DNA from: an uncultured Christensenellaceae bacterium | Lineage (GTDB): Bacteria > Bacillota > Clostridia > Christensenellales > Borkfalkiaceae | Assembly (NCBI GenBank): GCA_910589015.1 | Contig: CAJUSA010000023.1 | Span: forward strand, 1-22,472 | DNA length: 22,472 bases | Direction of reading: 5' to 3' | Shown here: positions 1 through 5,802 of the stretch, piece after piece | Layout of the letters: every line of letters begins with the position of its first letter | Position numbering within the stretch: position 1 is the stretch's first letter | Made by a program: the position numbers and the translations under genes | The notes under the pieces: generated by a model | Seen by the model: the letters and a program-made list of their open reading frames with translations, nothing else | Told to the model about the DNA's origin: nothing | Database searches by the model: none

Positions 1-56
1 ATTCAATCGGTTGCGTTCTTTCATTTTTCGTGATATAATGATTGTACGATAAACAG
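1..56 (+). repeat. 56-bp promoter repeat, copy 1
   Basis: Bases 1-56 are identical to 4495-4550. Both copies sit directly upstream of an AT-rich single gene and both contain a complete promoter. Similarity fades just after the copy: one differing base, a shared AATTTA, then the individual ribosome binding sites. The window begins on the first base of the copy, so the true left extent cannot be seen. Confidence 0.95.
11..39 (+). promoter_or_regulatory. Promoter of the GNAT/YoaP gene
   Basis: The -35 box TTGCGT (11-16) is separated by 17 bp from a perfect TATAAT -10 box (34-39). A TGA immediately before the -10 box gives an extended -10 element, which would compensate for the weak -35. The start of transcription is expected near base 46, about 34 nt before the start codon. 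Confidence 0.85.
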
Positions 57-79
57 GAATTTAACGGAGAACAAAAAAT

Positions 80-838
80 ATGGAATACATAAAACTCACA
101 CTTGAAAATTTAGAAACAGAGCATATTTGTTGTGCCATCTCTAACAATAAGGACATACAAGTTGCAAGCAAGAAAGCGTGGCTAAAAGAAAGAATAAAGG
201 ACGGCTTGGTATTTTTGAAATCCGTTGAACGCGGCAAATGCTTTATTGAATACATACCTGCCGAAAATGCTTGGTGTCCTATCGAAGCGAACAGCTATAT
301 GCACATAAATTGCTTTTGGGTATCGGGCTCGTTTAAAGGACACGGCTATGCAAACGATTTATTAAATGCTTGTATAGCCGATGCAAAAGCGCAAGGCAAA
401 CACGGAATTACCGTTATATCTTCGCCGAAAAAGATGCCGTTTTTGTCAGATCCGAAATATCTTGCTTATAAAGGGTTTAAGGTTGCGGATAAAGCAAATC
501 TAAACTTTACTTTAATGTATTTATCTTTCGACGAAAATGCGCCCGTTCCGAAATTCAAAGAACAAGCAAAACAGCCGCGTATAGATAAACAAGGTTTTGT
601 TGTGTATTATACGTACGGTTGTCCGTTTACGGCTAAATACGTTCCGCTTGTTCAGCAAACGGCAAAGGACAAAGGCATTCCGTTTGAAAGCGTATTGATA
701 GACAGCAAGGAAAAAGCGCAAAACGCGCCTATGGCGTGGACGAATTACGCCGTATTTTATAACGGACAATATATATCAAACGAAATCCTAAACGAGAAGA
801 AGTTTCTTGAACTTGCAGAGAGTTATTATAGACAGTAA
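80..838 (+). CDS. GNAT acetyltransferase with C-terminal YoaP-like domain
   Basis: This 252-residue protein has an N-terminal GNAT acetyltransferase fold. The acetyl-CoA binding loop is probably around residues 80-95, with the glycine-rich FKGHGYAN. The C-terminal part (about 165-250) resembles the YoaP-like domain found fused to such enzymes in Firmicutes; it looks thioredoxin-like, with a CPFT motif at 181-184. The overall arrangement recalls B. subtilis YoaP. The substrate is unknown, and resistance or detoxification is only a guess. The ATG is supported by GGAG at 66-69, ten bases upstream. The gene is more AT-rich than the neighbouring housekeeping genes. It is a monocistronic unit with its own promoter and terminator, sharing flanks with the hydrolase unit at 4495-5779, which suggests acquisition by transfer. 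Confidence 0.85.
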   Translation: MEYIKLTLENLETEHICCAISNNKDIQVASKKAWLKERIKDGLVFLKSVERGKCFIEYIPAENAWCPIEANSYMHINCFWVSGSFKGHGYANDLLNACIADAKAQGKHGITVISSPKKMPFLSDPKYLAYKGFKVADKANLNFTLMYLSFDENAPVPKFKEQAKQPRIDKQGFVVYYTYGCPFTAKYVPLVQQTAKDKGIPFESVLIDSKEKAQNAPMAWTNYAVFYNGQYISNEILNEKKFLELAESYYRQ

Positions 839-839
839 T

Positions 840-855
840 ATAAATTTCAATTTAT
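840..855. repeat. 3' palindrome shared by both cassettes, copy 1
   Basis: The 16-mer ATAAATTTCAATTTAT begins one base after the GNAT stop codon. The same 16-mer begins one base after the hydrolase stop codon at 5652. It is a 7-bp inverted repeat around a TC centre. Its placement against two unrelated genes argues that it belongs to a common 3' module. Confidence 0.85.
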
Positions 856-878
856 CGTTATTAAAATGTTTAGTTAAA

Positions 879-906
879 AGCTCTCAAACAAATTTGTTTG
901 AGAGCT
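879..906 (+). terminator. Rho-independent terminator of the GNAT gene
   Basis: This is a perfect 28-bp palindrome (arms 879-892 and 893-906, beginning AGCTCTCAAACAAA), followed by CTTTTATAA. The opposite strand also ends in a T-run, so it may work both ways. The outer arm closely resembles that of the hydrolase terminator at 5691-5721. Confidence 0.85.
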
Positions 907-926
907 CTTTTATAATCGCATGTCTG

Positions 927-939
927 TTCCCTATGGGAA
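927..939. repeat. Cassette end motif, right end of unit 1
   Basis: The 13-mer TTCCCTATGGGAA is a 5-bp inverted repeat around TAT. The same 13-mer lies at 5765-5777, at the right end of the second unit. An inverted copy with one change lies at the left end of that unit (4354-4368 region). It is interpreted as the terminal sequence of the cassette. Confidence 0.65.
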
Positions 940-949
940 GTTCGCATTT

Positions 950-963
950 GTCAGAGCTTTTTT
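950..963 (-). terminator. Probable half of an interrupted terminator
   Basis: GTCAGAGCTTTTTT looks like the right arm and T-run of an intrinsic terminator, but no matching left arm lies nearby. On the minus strand it follows directly after the LysM stop codon. The matching arm may lie to the left of the window, on the far side of the cassette. This is inferred by analogy with the arms at 4331-4344 and 5789-5802. Confidence 0.4.
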
Positions 964-968
964 ATTCG

Positions 969-1256
969 TTATCCCAGATACACGATCTGACCGGGATAAA
1001 AACACGCGGTGGCGTTGAGTTCCGAAAAACGCGCCGCCGAACCGCACAGCAGCGTTTTGCTCTCGCCGCCGCGCACGCAATACAGGTTCCGCCGTTCGGA
1101 AGGCACCGCGATCACCTGCCCTTCTTCCACTTCCGCCGTGAGGGCGTTTTCTCTTGCGATCACGGGGGCGGGGACACAAAAGGTTTCGGCGATGAGCGCA
1201 AGCGTTTGTCCGCGTTTGACGCGATAGTAGCGCGTTTTCATTAACGAGAGTTCCAT
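969..1256 (-). CDS. Small LysM-domain protein
   Basis: This 95-residue protein has a clear LysM module at about residues 11-52 (YRVKRGQTLALIAETF, ending in GQVIAVP). A second, degenerate LysM-like segment at about 57-95 ends in PGQIVYLG. LysM modules bind N-acetylglucosamine-containing glycans such as peptidoglycan or spore cortex. No signal peptide is visible, so export or localisation is unclear. The start is uncertain: ATG at 1256 lacks a well-spaced Shine-Dalgarno, whereas the internal ATG at 1241 has GGAA about nine bases upstream. An in-frame stop just upstream rules out a longer protein. The gene is divergent from the flippase at 1312. Confidence 0.75.
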   Translation of the reverse strand: MELSLMKTRYYRVKRGQTLALIAETFCVPAPVIARENALTAEVEEGQVIAVPSERRNLYCVRGGESKTLLCGSAARFSELNATACFYPGQIVYLG

Positions 1257-1311
1257 AAAAATATTGTATGCCGCCCCTCATAAAAAGGTGCGCGCGCAAA
1301 TAAAATACAGC

Positions 1312-2829
1312 ATGCAGAATTTATATCGTTCCGCCGCCCTCGTCACGGTGTTTGCCACGATCGAGCACGGTCTGGGATTTTTGTACCGTATCATTCTCTC
1401 GCGCATGCTCGGCGCGGAAGGACTGGGCGTATATCAGGTCGCGCTCACCGTGTTCGCCGTGTTTATCACGATCTCTTCGAGCGGACTGCCCATCACGCTT
1501 TCGCGCGCCATATCCAAACACCGCGCGCGCGGCAGTTTGCAGGGCGAACGCGCCGCAACGTCCGCCGCCATTCTCATCGCGCTCTTGTTCAGCGTGCCGC
1601 TCACCGTGTTGCTCTTTGTGGCACGCACGCCCTTTTCCGCCGTCTTTTCCGATCCGCGCTGCGCCGATCTCTTTTATATTATGATCTTCGGCTTGTCGTT
1701 CACGTCGGTTTATGCCATTATCCGCGGCACGTTCTGGGGAAATAAGCGCTTTCTCGCCTATTCGCTCATCGAGCTGATCGAAGAGATCGTCATGATCGTT
1801 GCGGGCGTCTTTTTGCTGCTCTCGGGCGCGAAAATCGCCGACGTCAACAAAGCGGCGATCGCCGTGCTGATCTCGTATCTGTGCTCGTTTGCAATCGCCC
1901 TCGTCTATTTCATTGTAAAAGGCGGCAGGTTTTCTTCCCCGCGCGGTGAATTTCTGCCCCTGCTCAAATCGTCGCTGCCCATCACCGCCATGCGCACTTC
2001 CTCTTCGCTCATGAACTCGCTTATTTCGGTCATCTTCCCCATGCGCCTGATGGCGGCGGGATTTACCTCTTCGCGCGCGCTCGCCGAATACGGCGTCGTT
2101 TACGGCATGGTCATGCCCGTCATCATGATCCCCTCTTCGCTGATCGGCTCGATCGCCCTCGTGCTCGTCCCCGAACTGAGCGAATGTTTCTACAAAAAAC
2201 AGACCGAAAAACTTTCCGCCCTCGTGGGGAAAGCGCTCAACACCACGCTGCTCATTGCGGGCATGCTCATTCCCTTTTTCATCGTATGCGGACAGGACGT
2301 GGGCATTCTGCTCTATTCCAACGCCGAAAGCGGCAAGATGATCGCGGTGTGCGCGTTCATTCTCATTCCCATGAGTCTTACCATGATCTGCACGAGCATT
2401 CTCAATTCGCTCGGGCATGAAAGAATGACGTTGCTCTTCTTCCTGCTCGGCTCGGGCGCGATGCTCGCCTGCGTGTGGTTCCTGCCCAAATATCTGGCGG
2501 GCGGTGCGCTGTGCATCGGCATGGCGAGCGACTACCTCATCACCGCCGTCTGCTCGCTCATTCTGCTGCGCAAGAAGACGGGCGCGCTCAAACAGGGCAA
2601 ATTCCTCTTGAAACTCGCCGTTTCGATCGTCGTCGTAACCGTAAGCGGCGTGCTGTTGCACAGGCTGCTTTCGACCTATCTCAGCTATCTGCCCGCCTTC
2701 GTGCTGGCGTTCACGTTTACCGCGCTTGCCGAGGTCGCCTTCCTCGCGATCTTCCGCCTTTTCGACTTCCGCGCATTTTTCGTCCGTTTTCTACCGAAAA
2801 GACGCAAAAAAATCGCGTCACCGTCTTGA
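1312..2829 (+). CDS. SpoVB/MurJ-like polysaccharide flippase
   Basis: This is a multi-pass membrane protein of about 505 residues from the MOP superfamily (polysaccharide biosynthesis / stage V sporulation protein B group). The N-terminal region carries the family pattern SRMLGAEGLGVYQVAL followed by SSSGLPITLSRAISKH. About 12-14 hydrophobic segments follow, ending in a basic tail (RFLPKRRKK). Family members flip lipid-linked cell-wall or cortex precursors across the membrane. Which precursor is moved cannot be told, so I give no symbol. The start at 1312 places the first membrane helix close to the N-terminus, as in the family. An in-frame ATG at 1264 would add 16 residues, and neither start has a good ribosome binding site. 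The stop codon overlaps the -35 box of the next gene. Confidence 0.88.
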   Translation: MQNLYRSAALVTVFATIEHGLGFLYRIILSRMLGAEGLGVYQVALTVFAVFITISSSGLPITLSRAISKHRARGSLQGERAATSAAILIALLFSVPLTVLLFVARTPFSAVFSDPRCADLFYIMIFGLSFTSVYAIIRGTFWGNKRFLAYSLIELIEEIVMIVAGVFLLLSGAKIADVNKAAIAVLISYLCSFAIALVYFIVKGGRFSSPRGEFLPLLKSSLPITAMRTSSSLMNSLISVIFPMRLMAAGFTSSRALAEYGVVYGMVMPVIMIPSSLIGSIALVLVPELSECFYKKQTEKLSALVGKALNTTLLIAGMLIPFFIVCGQDVGILLYSNAESGKMIAVCAFILIPMSLTMICTSILNSLGHERMTLLFFLLGSGAMLACVWFLPKYLAGGALCIGMASDYLITAVCSLILLRKKTGALKQGKFLLKLAVSIVVVTVSGVLLHRLLSTYLSYLPAFVLAFTFTALAEVAFLAIFRLFDFRAFFVRFLPKRRKKIASPS

Positions 2830-2854
2830 CATTCTTCCCAAAAAGGACTAAAAT
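2826..2854 (+). promoter_or_regulatory. Promoter of pgi
   Basis: A perfect -35 box TTGACA (2826-2831) is followed by a 17-bp spacer and TAAAAT (2849-2854). The TGA inside the -35 box is the stop codon of the upstream flippase gene. Transcription should start near 2861, just ahead of the ribosome binding site. Confidence 0.88.
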
Positions 2855-2870
2855 ACTTTTAGTAAATTTT

Positions 2871-2875
2871 GGAGG
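2871..2875 (+). promoter_or_regulatory. Ribosome binding site fixing the pgi start
   Basis: GGAGG lies eight bases before ATG at 2884. An in-frame TTG at 2869 would start within the binding site itself and is therefore rejected. Confidence 0.85.
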
Positions 2876-2883
2876 AACTTATC

Positions 2884-4311
2884 ATGAGACTGACGGAAGA
2901 GTTGAAAAAATCGCTCACCCTTCACGTTGATTACACCAACATGACCGACAAATACCTCGGCGACAAGGGTATTTCGCAAAAGGAAATCGAATCGCACAAA
3001 AAAACCGCGAAGGAAGCGCACGCTTATGTGGCGCAGAACCGCGGCAAAGACGAACTCTTTATGGGCTGGACCGAACTGCCCTATAATCAGGACGAAATCG
3101 TAAACGACATTATACAGACGGCGAAGAACGTGCGCAAGAAATTCGAATATTTCGTCGTGCTCGGCATCGGCGGCAGCGCCCTCGGCCCCATCATGGCGTT
3201 CAACGCGCTCTGCCACCTGCATTATAACGACCTGCCCCGCTCGAAACGCAAAGGTCCCAAATTCTATGTGGAGGACAACGTCGACCCTGTTCGCATGAAA
3301 GAACTGCTCGACGTGATCGACGTCAAAAAGACGTGCTTTAACGTCATTTCCAAATCGGGCGCGACGAGCGAAACGATGACGCAATACCTCATCATCGCCG
3401 ATCTTCTGAAAGCGGCGGGCGAAAACGTCAAAGATCATGTGATCTTCACGACCGACGCAAAACGCGGCAACCTCGTGAAAATTTCCGCCGAGTTGGGCGG
3501 CGTCAAGTCGTATGTGCTGACCGACGGCGTGGGCGGAAGATTTTCGCAGCTTTCCCCCGTGGGCTTGCTGCCTGCGGCAGTGCTCGGCATCGATATCAAA
3601 CTGCTCTTGAAGGGCGCGGCGCATATGGACAAGCTGTGCAAATCTGCCGACCTCAAAAAGAACCCTGCGCTTATCTGCGCGCTGTTGCAATTCATCGGCA
3701 TGAAAAACGGCAAGAATATCGGCGTGCTCATGCCCTATTCGGATAATCTGAAATACGTTTCCGACTGGTACGCGCAGCTCTGGGCGGAATCGCTCGGCAA
3801 GAACGTGACGCTGAGCGGCAAGCCCTGCAACGTGGGGCAGACGCCCGTCAAAGCGCTCGGCGTGACCGACCAGCATTCGCAGGTGCAGCTTTACACCGAA
3901 GGCCCTTACGATAAAATCGTCACCTTCCTTTCGGTGGAACGCTATAAAGAGCCCTTCCCCATCCCTCACGGCTGCGAGGATATTCCCGACGTTTCCTTCC
4001 TCGGCGGGCATACCATGGAAGAACTCATTCAGGCGGAAAACAAGGCGACGGCTTACGCGCTCACCAAGGCTGGACGGCAGAACTACACGATTACGTTGCC
4101 CGAAGTGAACGAATTTACGCTCGGTCAACTCTTGTTCCTCTTCGAACTGCAAACGGCTTACGCAGGCGCGATGCTCAATATCGACACCTTCAACCAGCCC
4201 GGCGTCGAGGCGGGCAAGAAAGCCACCTTCGCCCTCTTGGGCAAGCCCGGCTATGCCGAACAGAAAAAGGAACTCGACAACGCCGCAAGCGACGCGGAAT
4301 ATATCGTTTAA
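2884..4311 (+). CDS. pgi: Glucose-6-phosphate isomerase
   Basis: The protein has 475 residues and is of the compact bacterial type. It interconverts glucose-6-phosphate and fructose-6-phosphate in the cytosol, in glycolysis and gluconeogenesis. The sugar-phosphate binding SIS fold shows LGIGGSALGP near the N-terminal third. ISKSGATSET and DGVGGRFSQLSPVGLLP follow. The C-terminal half holds the isomerase motifs: GVTDQHSQVQLY with the catalytic histidine, and QPGVEAGKK with the conserved lysine. Strong promoter and SD elements match high expression. The gene is monocistronic, and its probable terminator arm is at 4331-4344, where the hydrolase cassette intervenes. Confidence 0.97.
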   Translation: MRLTEELKKSLTLHVDYTNMTDKYLGDKGISQKEIESHKKTAKEAHAYVAQNRGKDELFMGWTELPYNQDEIVNDIIQTAKNVRKKFEYFVVLGIGGSALGPIMAFNALCHLHYNDLPRSKRKGPKFYVEDNVDPVRMKELLDVIDVKKTCFNVISKSGATSETMTQYLIIADLLKAAGENVKDHVIFTTDAKRGNLVKISAELGGVKSYVLTDGVGGRFSQLSPVGLLPAAVLGIDIKLLLKGAAHMDKLCKSADLKKNPALICALLQFIGMKNGKNIGVLMPYSDNLKYVSDWYAQLWAESLGKNVTLSGKPCNVGQTPVKALGVTDQHSQVQLYTEGPYDKIVTFLSVERYKEPFPIPHGCEDIPDVSFLGGHTMEELIQAENKATAYALTKAGRQNYTITLPEVNEFTLGQLLFLFELQTAYAGAMLNIDTFNQPGVEAGKKATFALLGKPGYAEQKKELDNAASDAEYIV

Positions 4312-4330
4312 GACCGGATTCGAACGCAAG

Positions 4331-4344
4331 AAAAAATCCCCCTT
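4331..4344 (+). terminator. Left arm of a split convergent terminator
   Basis: AAAAAATCCCCCTT here is the exact reverse complement of AAGGGGGATTTTTT at 5789-5802. Joined, the two would form a 14-bp stem with A- and T-runs, a classic bidirectional terminator for the convergent genes pgi and rseP. They are now about 1.44 kb apart, with the hydrolase unit between them. The alternative is that the arms are the outer part of the element's own inverted repeats. Confidence 0.6.
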
Positions 4345-4394
4345 TTTACGGTAATTCGCATAGGGAATTTAATAAAACGCAAATAAAAAAATTT

Positions 4395-4420
4395 AGGCAT
4401 AGCGTTAAGCTGTGCCTTTT
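4395..4420 (+). terminator. Intrinsic terminator near the left end of the cassette
   Basis: The arms AGGCATAGC (4395-4403) and GCTGTGCCT (4409-4417) pair over nine positions with one wobble, around the loop GTTAA. TTTT follows at once, and another T-run lies at 4427-4432. It would stop read-through from pgi into the cassette. Confidence 0.75.
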
Positions 4421-4442
4421 CTCTGCTTTTTTGTGTACGAAT

Positions 4443-4460
4443 TATGCTACTCGTAGCATA
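4443..4460. repeat. 8-bp inverted repeat upstream of the hydrolase promoter
   Basis: TATGCTAC and GTAGCATA pair perfectly around a TC centre. It lies about 45 bp upstream of the -35 box. It could be an operator or part of the cassette structure; nothing in the sequence decides which. Confidence 0.6.
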
Positions 4461-4494
4461 GTGAGATATAGATATGTTTTATATTTCCCGCAAA

Positions 4495-4550
4495 ATTCAA
4501 TCGGTTGCGTTCTTTCATTTTTCGTGATATAATGATTGTACGATAAACAG
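4495..4550 (+). repeat. 56-bp promoter repeat, copy 2
   Basis: This segment is identical over all 56 bases to window positions 1-56. Perfect identity upstream of two unrelated genes indicates recent common origin or gene conversion of the 5' module, not chance promoter similarity. Confidence 0.95.
4505..4533 (+). promoter_or_regulatory. Promoter of the alpha/beta hydrolase gene
   Basis: TTGCGT (4505-4510), a 17-bp spacer and TATAAT (4528-4533), preceded by TGA as an extended -10. It is base-for-base the same promoter as at 11-39. Confidence 0.85.
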
Positions 4551-4579
4551 TAATTTAGAGGACAAGGATATAGATTTTT

Positions 4580-5650
4580 ATGTCAATTCAGAAGAAAACA
4601 AAAAAGAAAATCATTATTGCATCAATCGTGACGGCTGTATTGATATTGATTGTATTTTTGGTTGCACCATTCACAGTCGGGGCAATTCTGTATAATAGTG
4701 TCTTTAATGTAAGGTATGAAACTACGGAATATTGGAAATTTAATCTTGATGATTTTGACGGACTCAAAGCTGACAGACATGAATTTACTTCAAATAACGG
4801 GATAAAGCTTGTCGGATATCGTTACTATGTAGATAGAGTCGATGCGCAAGGTGTTGTCGTAATTGCTCACGGCTTTGGCGGCGGCGGACATAACAGTTAT
4901 ATGGATGTTGCTTATTATTTTGCTAAGCACGGGTACGATGTATTTGCCTATGATGCAACGGGAAATGACGAAAGCGAAGGAAACGGAGTAAATGGTATTC
5001 CGCAAGGCGTGGCAGATTTAAGCTATGCGATTGACTATTTACAGAAATTAGATGAAGTGAAAGATTTGCCAATCATGCTGTGGGGACATAGTTGGGGCGG
5101 TTACTGTGTTAGCGCAGTATTAAATTATCACCCCGAAGTTAAAGCCATTGCCGCTATTGCGGGATTTAATCGATCGGGTGATCTTATCAGGGCGCAAGGG
5201 CAAGAGATGGTTGGCGGGCTTATTGATTTTATGATGCCCTATGTTAACTCGATTGAACGAATTAAGTGCGGAAAATATTCATCAGCCGATGCTCTTAATG
5301 GATTTTCAAACTCAAAGTGCGGCGTATTAATTGCACACAGTAACGATGACACCACTGTGCCTATTGAATATGGTTATGATGTCTATTATAAACAATACGC
5401 AGGCGATGAACGATTTGAGTTCATACAATATGAAAACAAAGGGCATATGAACATACTCAATTCTGATGAATACATAAATTATATGAATCGTTTTTATGAG
5501 GAATGCAGTAATTACTTCAGTGGACGGACGCTGTCGCTTGAAGAAAGAATTGAGTATGTCCAAAAGTACCTTGACAGAGAAATTTATTGCAATGGATTGG
5601 ATAATGAACTATTTGATAGAATAATAACTTTTTATAATTCTAACTTGTAA
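4580..5650 (+). CDS. Membrane-anchored alpha/beta hydrolase
   Basis: The protein has 356 residues. A lysine-rich start followed by a hydrophobic helix (about residues 11-36) looks like a signal anchor, placing the enzyme outside the membrane. The alpha/beta-hydrolase core follows: oxyanion-loop motif HGFGGGG (97-103), nucleophile elbow GHSWGG with Ser171, an acid residue in HSNDDTTVP (Asp256 or Asp257) and His289 in NKGHMN. The family includes esterases, lipases and peptidases; the substrate here is unknown. The ATG at 4580 is preceded by AAGGA about 11 bases upstream. Codon use is AT-rich, unlike pgi and rseP on either side. It is the only gene in its cassette. Confidence 0.85.
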   Translation: MSIQKKTKKKIIIASIVTAVLILIVFLVAPFTVGAILYNSVFNVRYETTEYWKFNLDDFDGLKADRHEFTSNNGIKLVGYRYYVDRVDAQGVVVIAHGFGGGGHNSYMDVAYYFAKHGYDVFAYDATGNDESEGNGVNGIPQGVADLSYAIDYLQKLDEVKDLPIMLWGHSWGGYCVSAVLNYHPEVKAIAAIAGFNRSGDLIRAQGQEMVGGLIDFMMPYVNSIERIKCGKYSSADALNGFSNSKCGVLIAHSNDDTTVPIEYGYDVYYKQYAGDERFEFIQYENKGHMNILNSDEYINYMNRFYEECSNYFSGRTLSLEERIEYVQKYLDREIYCNGLDNELFDRIITFYNSNL

Positions 5651-5651
5651 G

Positions 5652-5667
5652 ATAAATTTCAATTTAT
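5652..5667. repeat. 3' palindrome shared by both cassettes, copy 2
   Basis: ATAAATTTCAATTTAT, identical to 840-855 and in the same position one base after the stop codon. Seven-base arms surround a TC centre. Confidence 0.85.
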
Positions 5668-5690
5668 TTTTCTAAATAATGCGTATTTAA

Positions 5691-5723
5691 AAAGCTCTCG
5701 AACATATCGTTCGAGAGCTTTTG
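5691..5723 (+). terminator. Rho-independent terminator of the hydrolase gene
   Basis: The 13-bp perfect arms AAAGCTCTCGAAC (5691-5703) and GTTCGAGAGCTTT (5709-5721) enclose the loop ATATC and end in TTTTG. The outer AAGCTCTC/GAGAGCTT part is shared with the GNAT terminator, whereas the inner part differs. Confidence 0.85.
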
Positions 5724-5763
5724 TCCTCGCTTGAAAGTGCAACTCTAAAAAATTTAGTTTTTT

Positions 5764-5779
5764 ATTCCCTATGGGAATT
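5764..5779. repeat. Right inverted repeat of the hydrolase cassette
   Basis: ATTCCCTATGGGAATT is the inverted partner of 4353-4368 with one mismatch. Its core 13-mer is identical to 927-939, at the right end of the GNAT unit. Confidence 0.7.
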
Positions 5780-5788
5780 GCGCGTTGC

Positions 5789-5802
5789 AAGGGGGATTTT
5801 TT
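5789..5802 (-). terminator. Right arm of a split convergent terminator
   Basis: AAGGGGGATTTTTT is exactly complementary to 4331-4344. It abuts the rseP stop codon, which is the expected place for that operon's terminator. On its own it has no nearby partner arm. Confidence 0.6.

Larger units (their letters stand above)
4353..5779 (+). mobile_element. Putative cargo cassette bounded by inverted repeats, no transposase
   Basis: Bases 4353-4368 (AATTCGCATAGGGAAT) and 5764-5779 (ATTCCCTATGGGAATT) are inverted repeats matching at 15 of 16 positions. Between them lie a small terminator, a hairpin, an extended -10 promoter, one AT-rich hydrolase gene, a 3' palindrome and a second terminator. No transposase, integrase or resolvase gene is present. 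The promoter segment, 3' palindrome, terminator style and right-end motif recur in the GNAT unit at 1-939. The two therefore look like members of one family. Mobility is inferred from architecture and composition, and no target-site duplication is obvious. Confidence 0.55.

Noticed and set aside
1321..2661. 446-codon open frame on the minus strand
   Set aside because: It lies entirely antisense to the flippase. It is Arg/His/Glu/Gln-rich with no domain, which is what the complement of hydrophobic GC-ending codons produces.
2848..4329. 493-codon open frame on the minus strand
   Set aside because: It is a shadow of pgi, whose motifs are complete on the plus strand. The shadow has no start signal and no recognisable family.
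927..5779. Integron gene cassettes with attC sites
   Set aside because: Cassette-like layout was considered, but there are no recognisable attC core sites and each unit has its own promoter, which is unusual for integron cassettes. No integrase is present.
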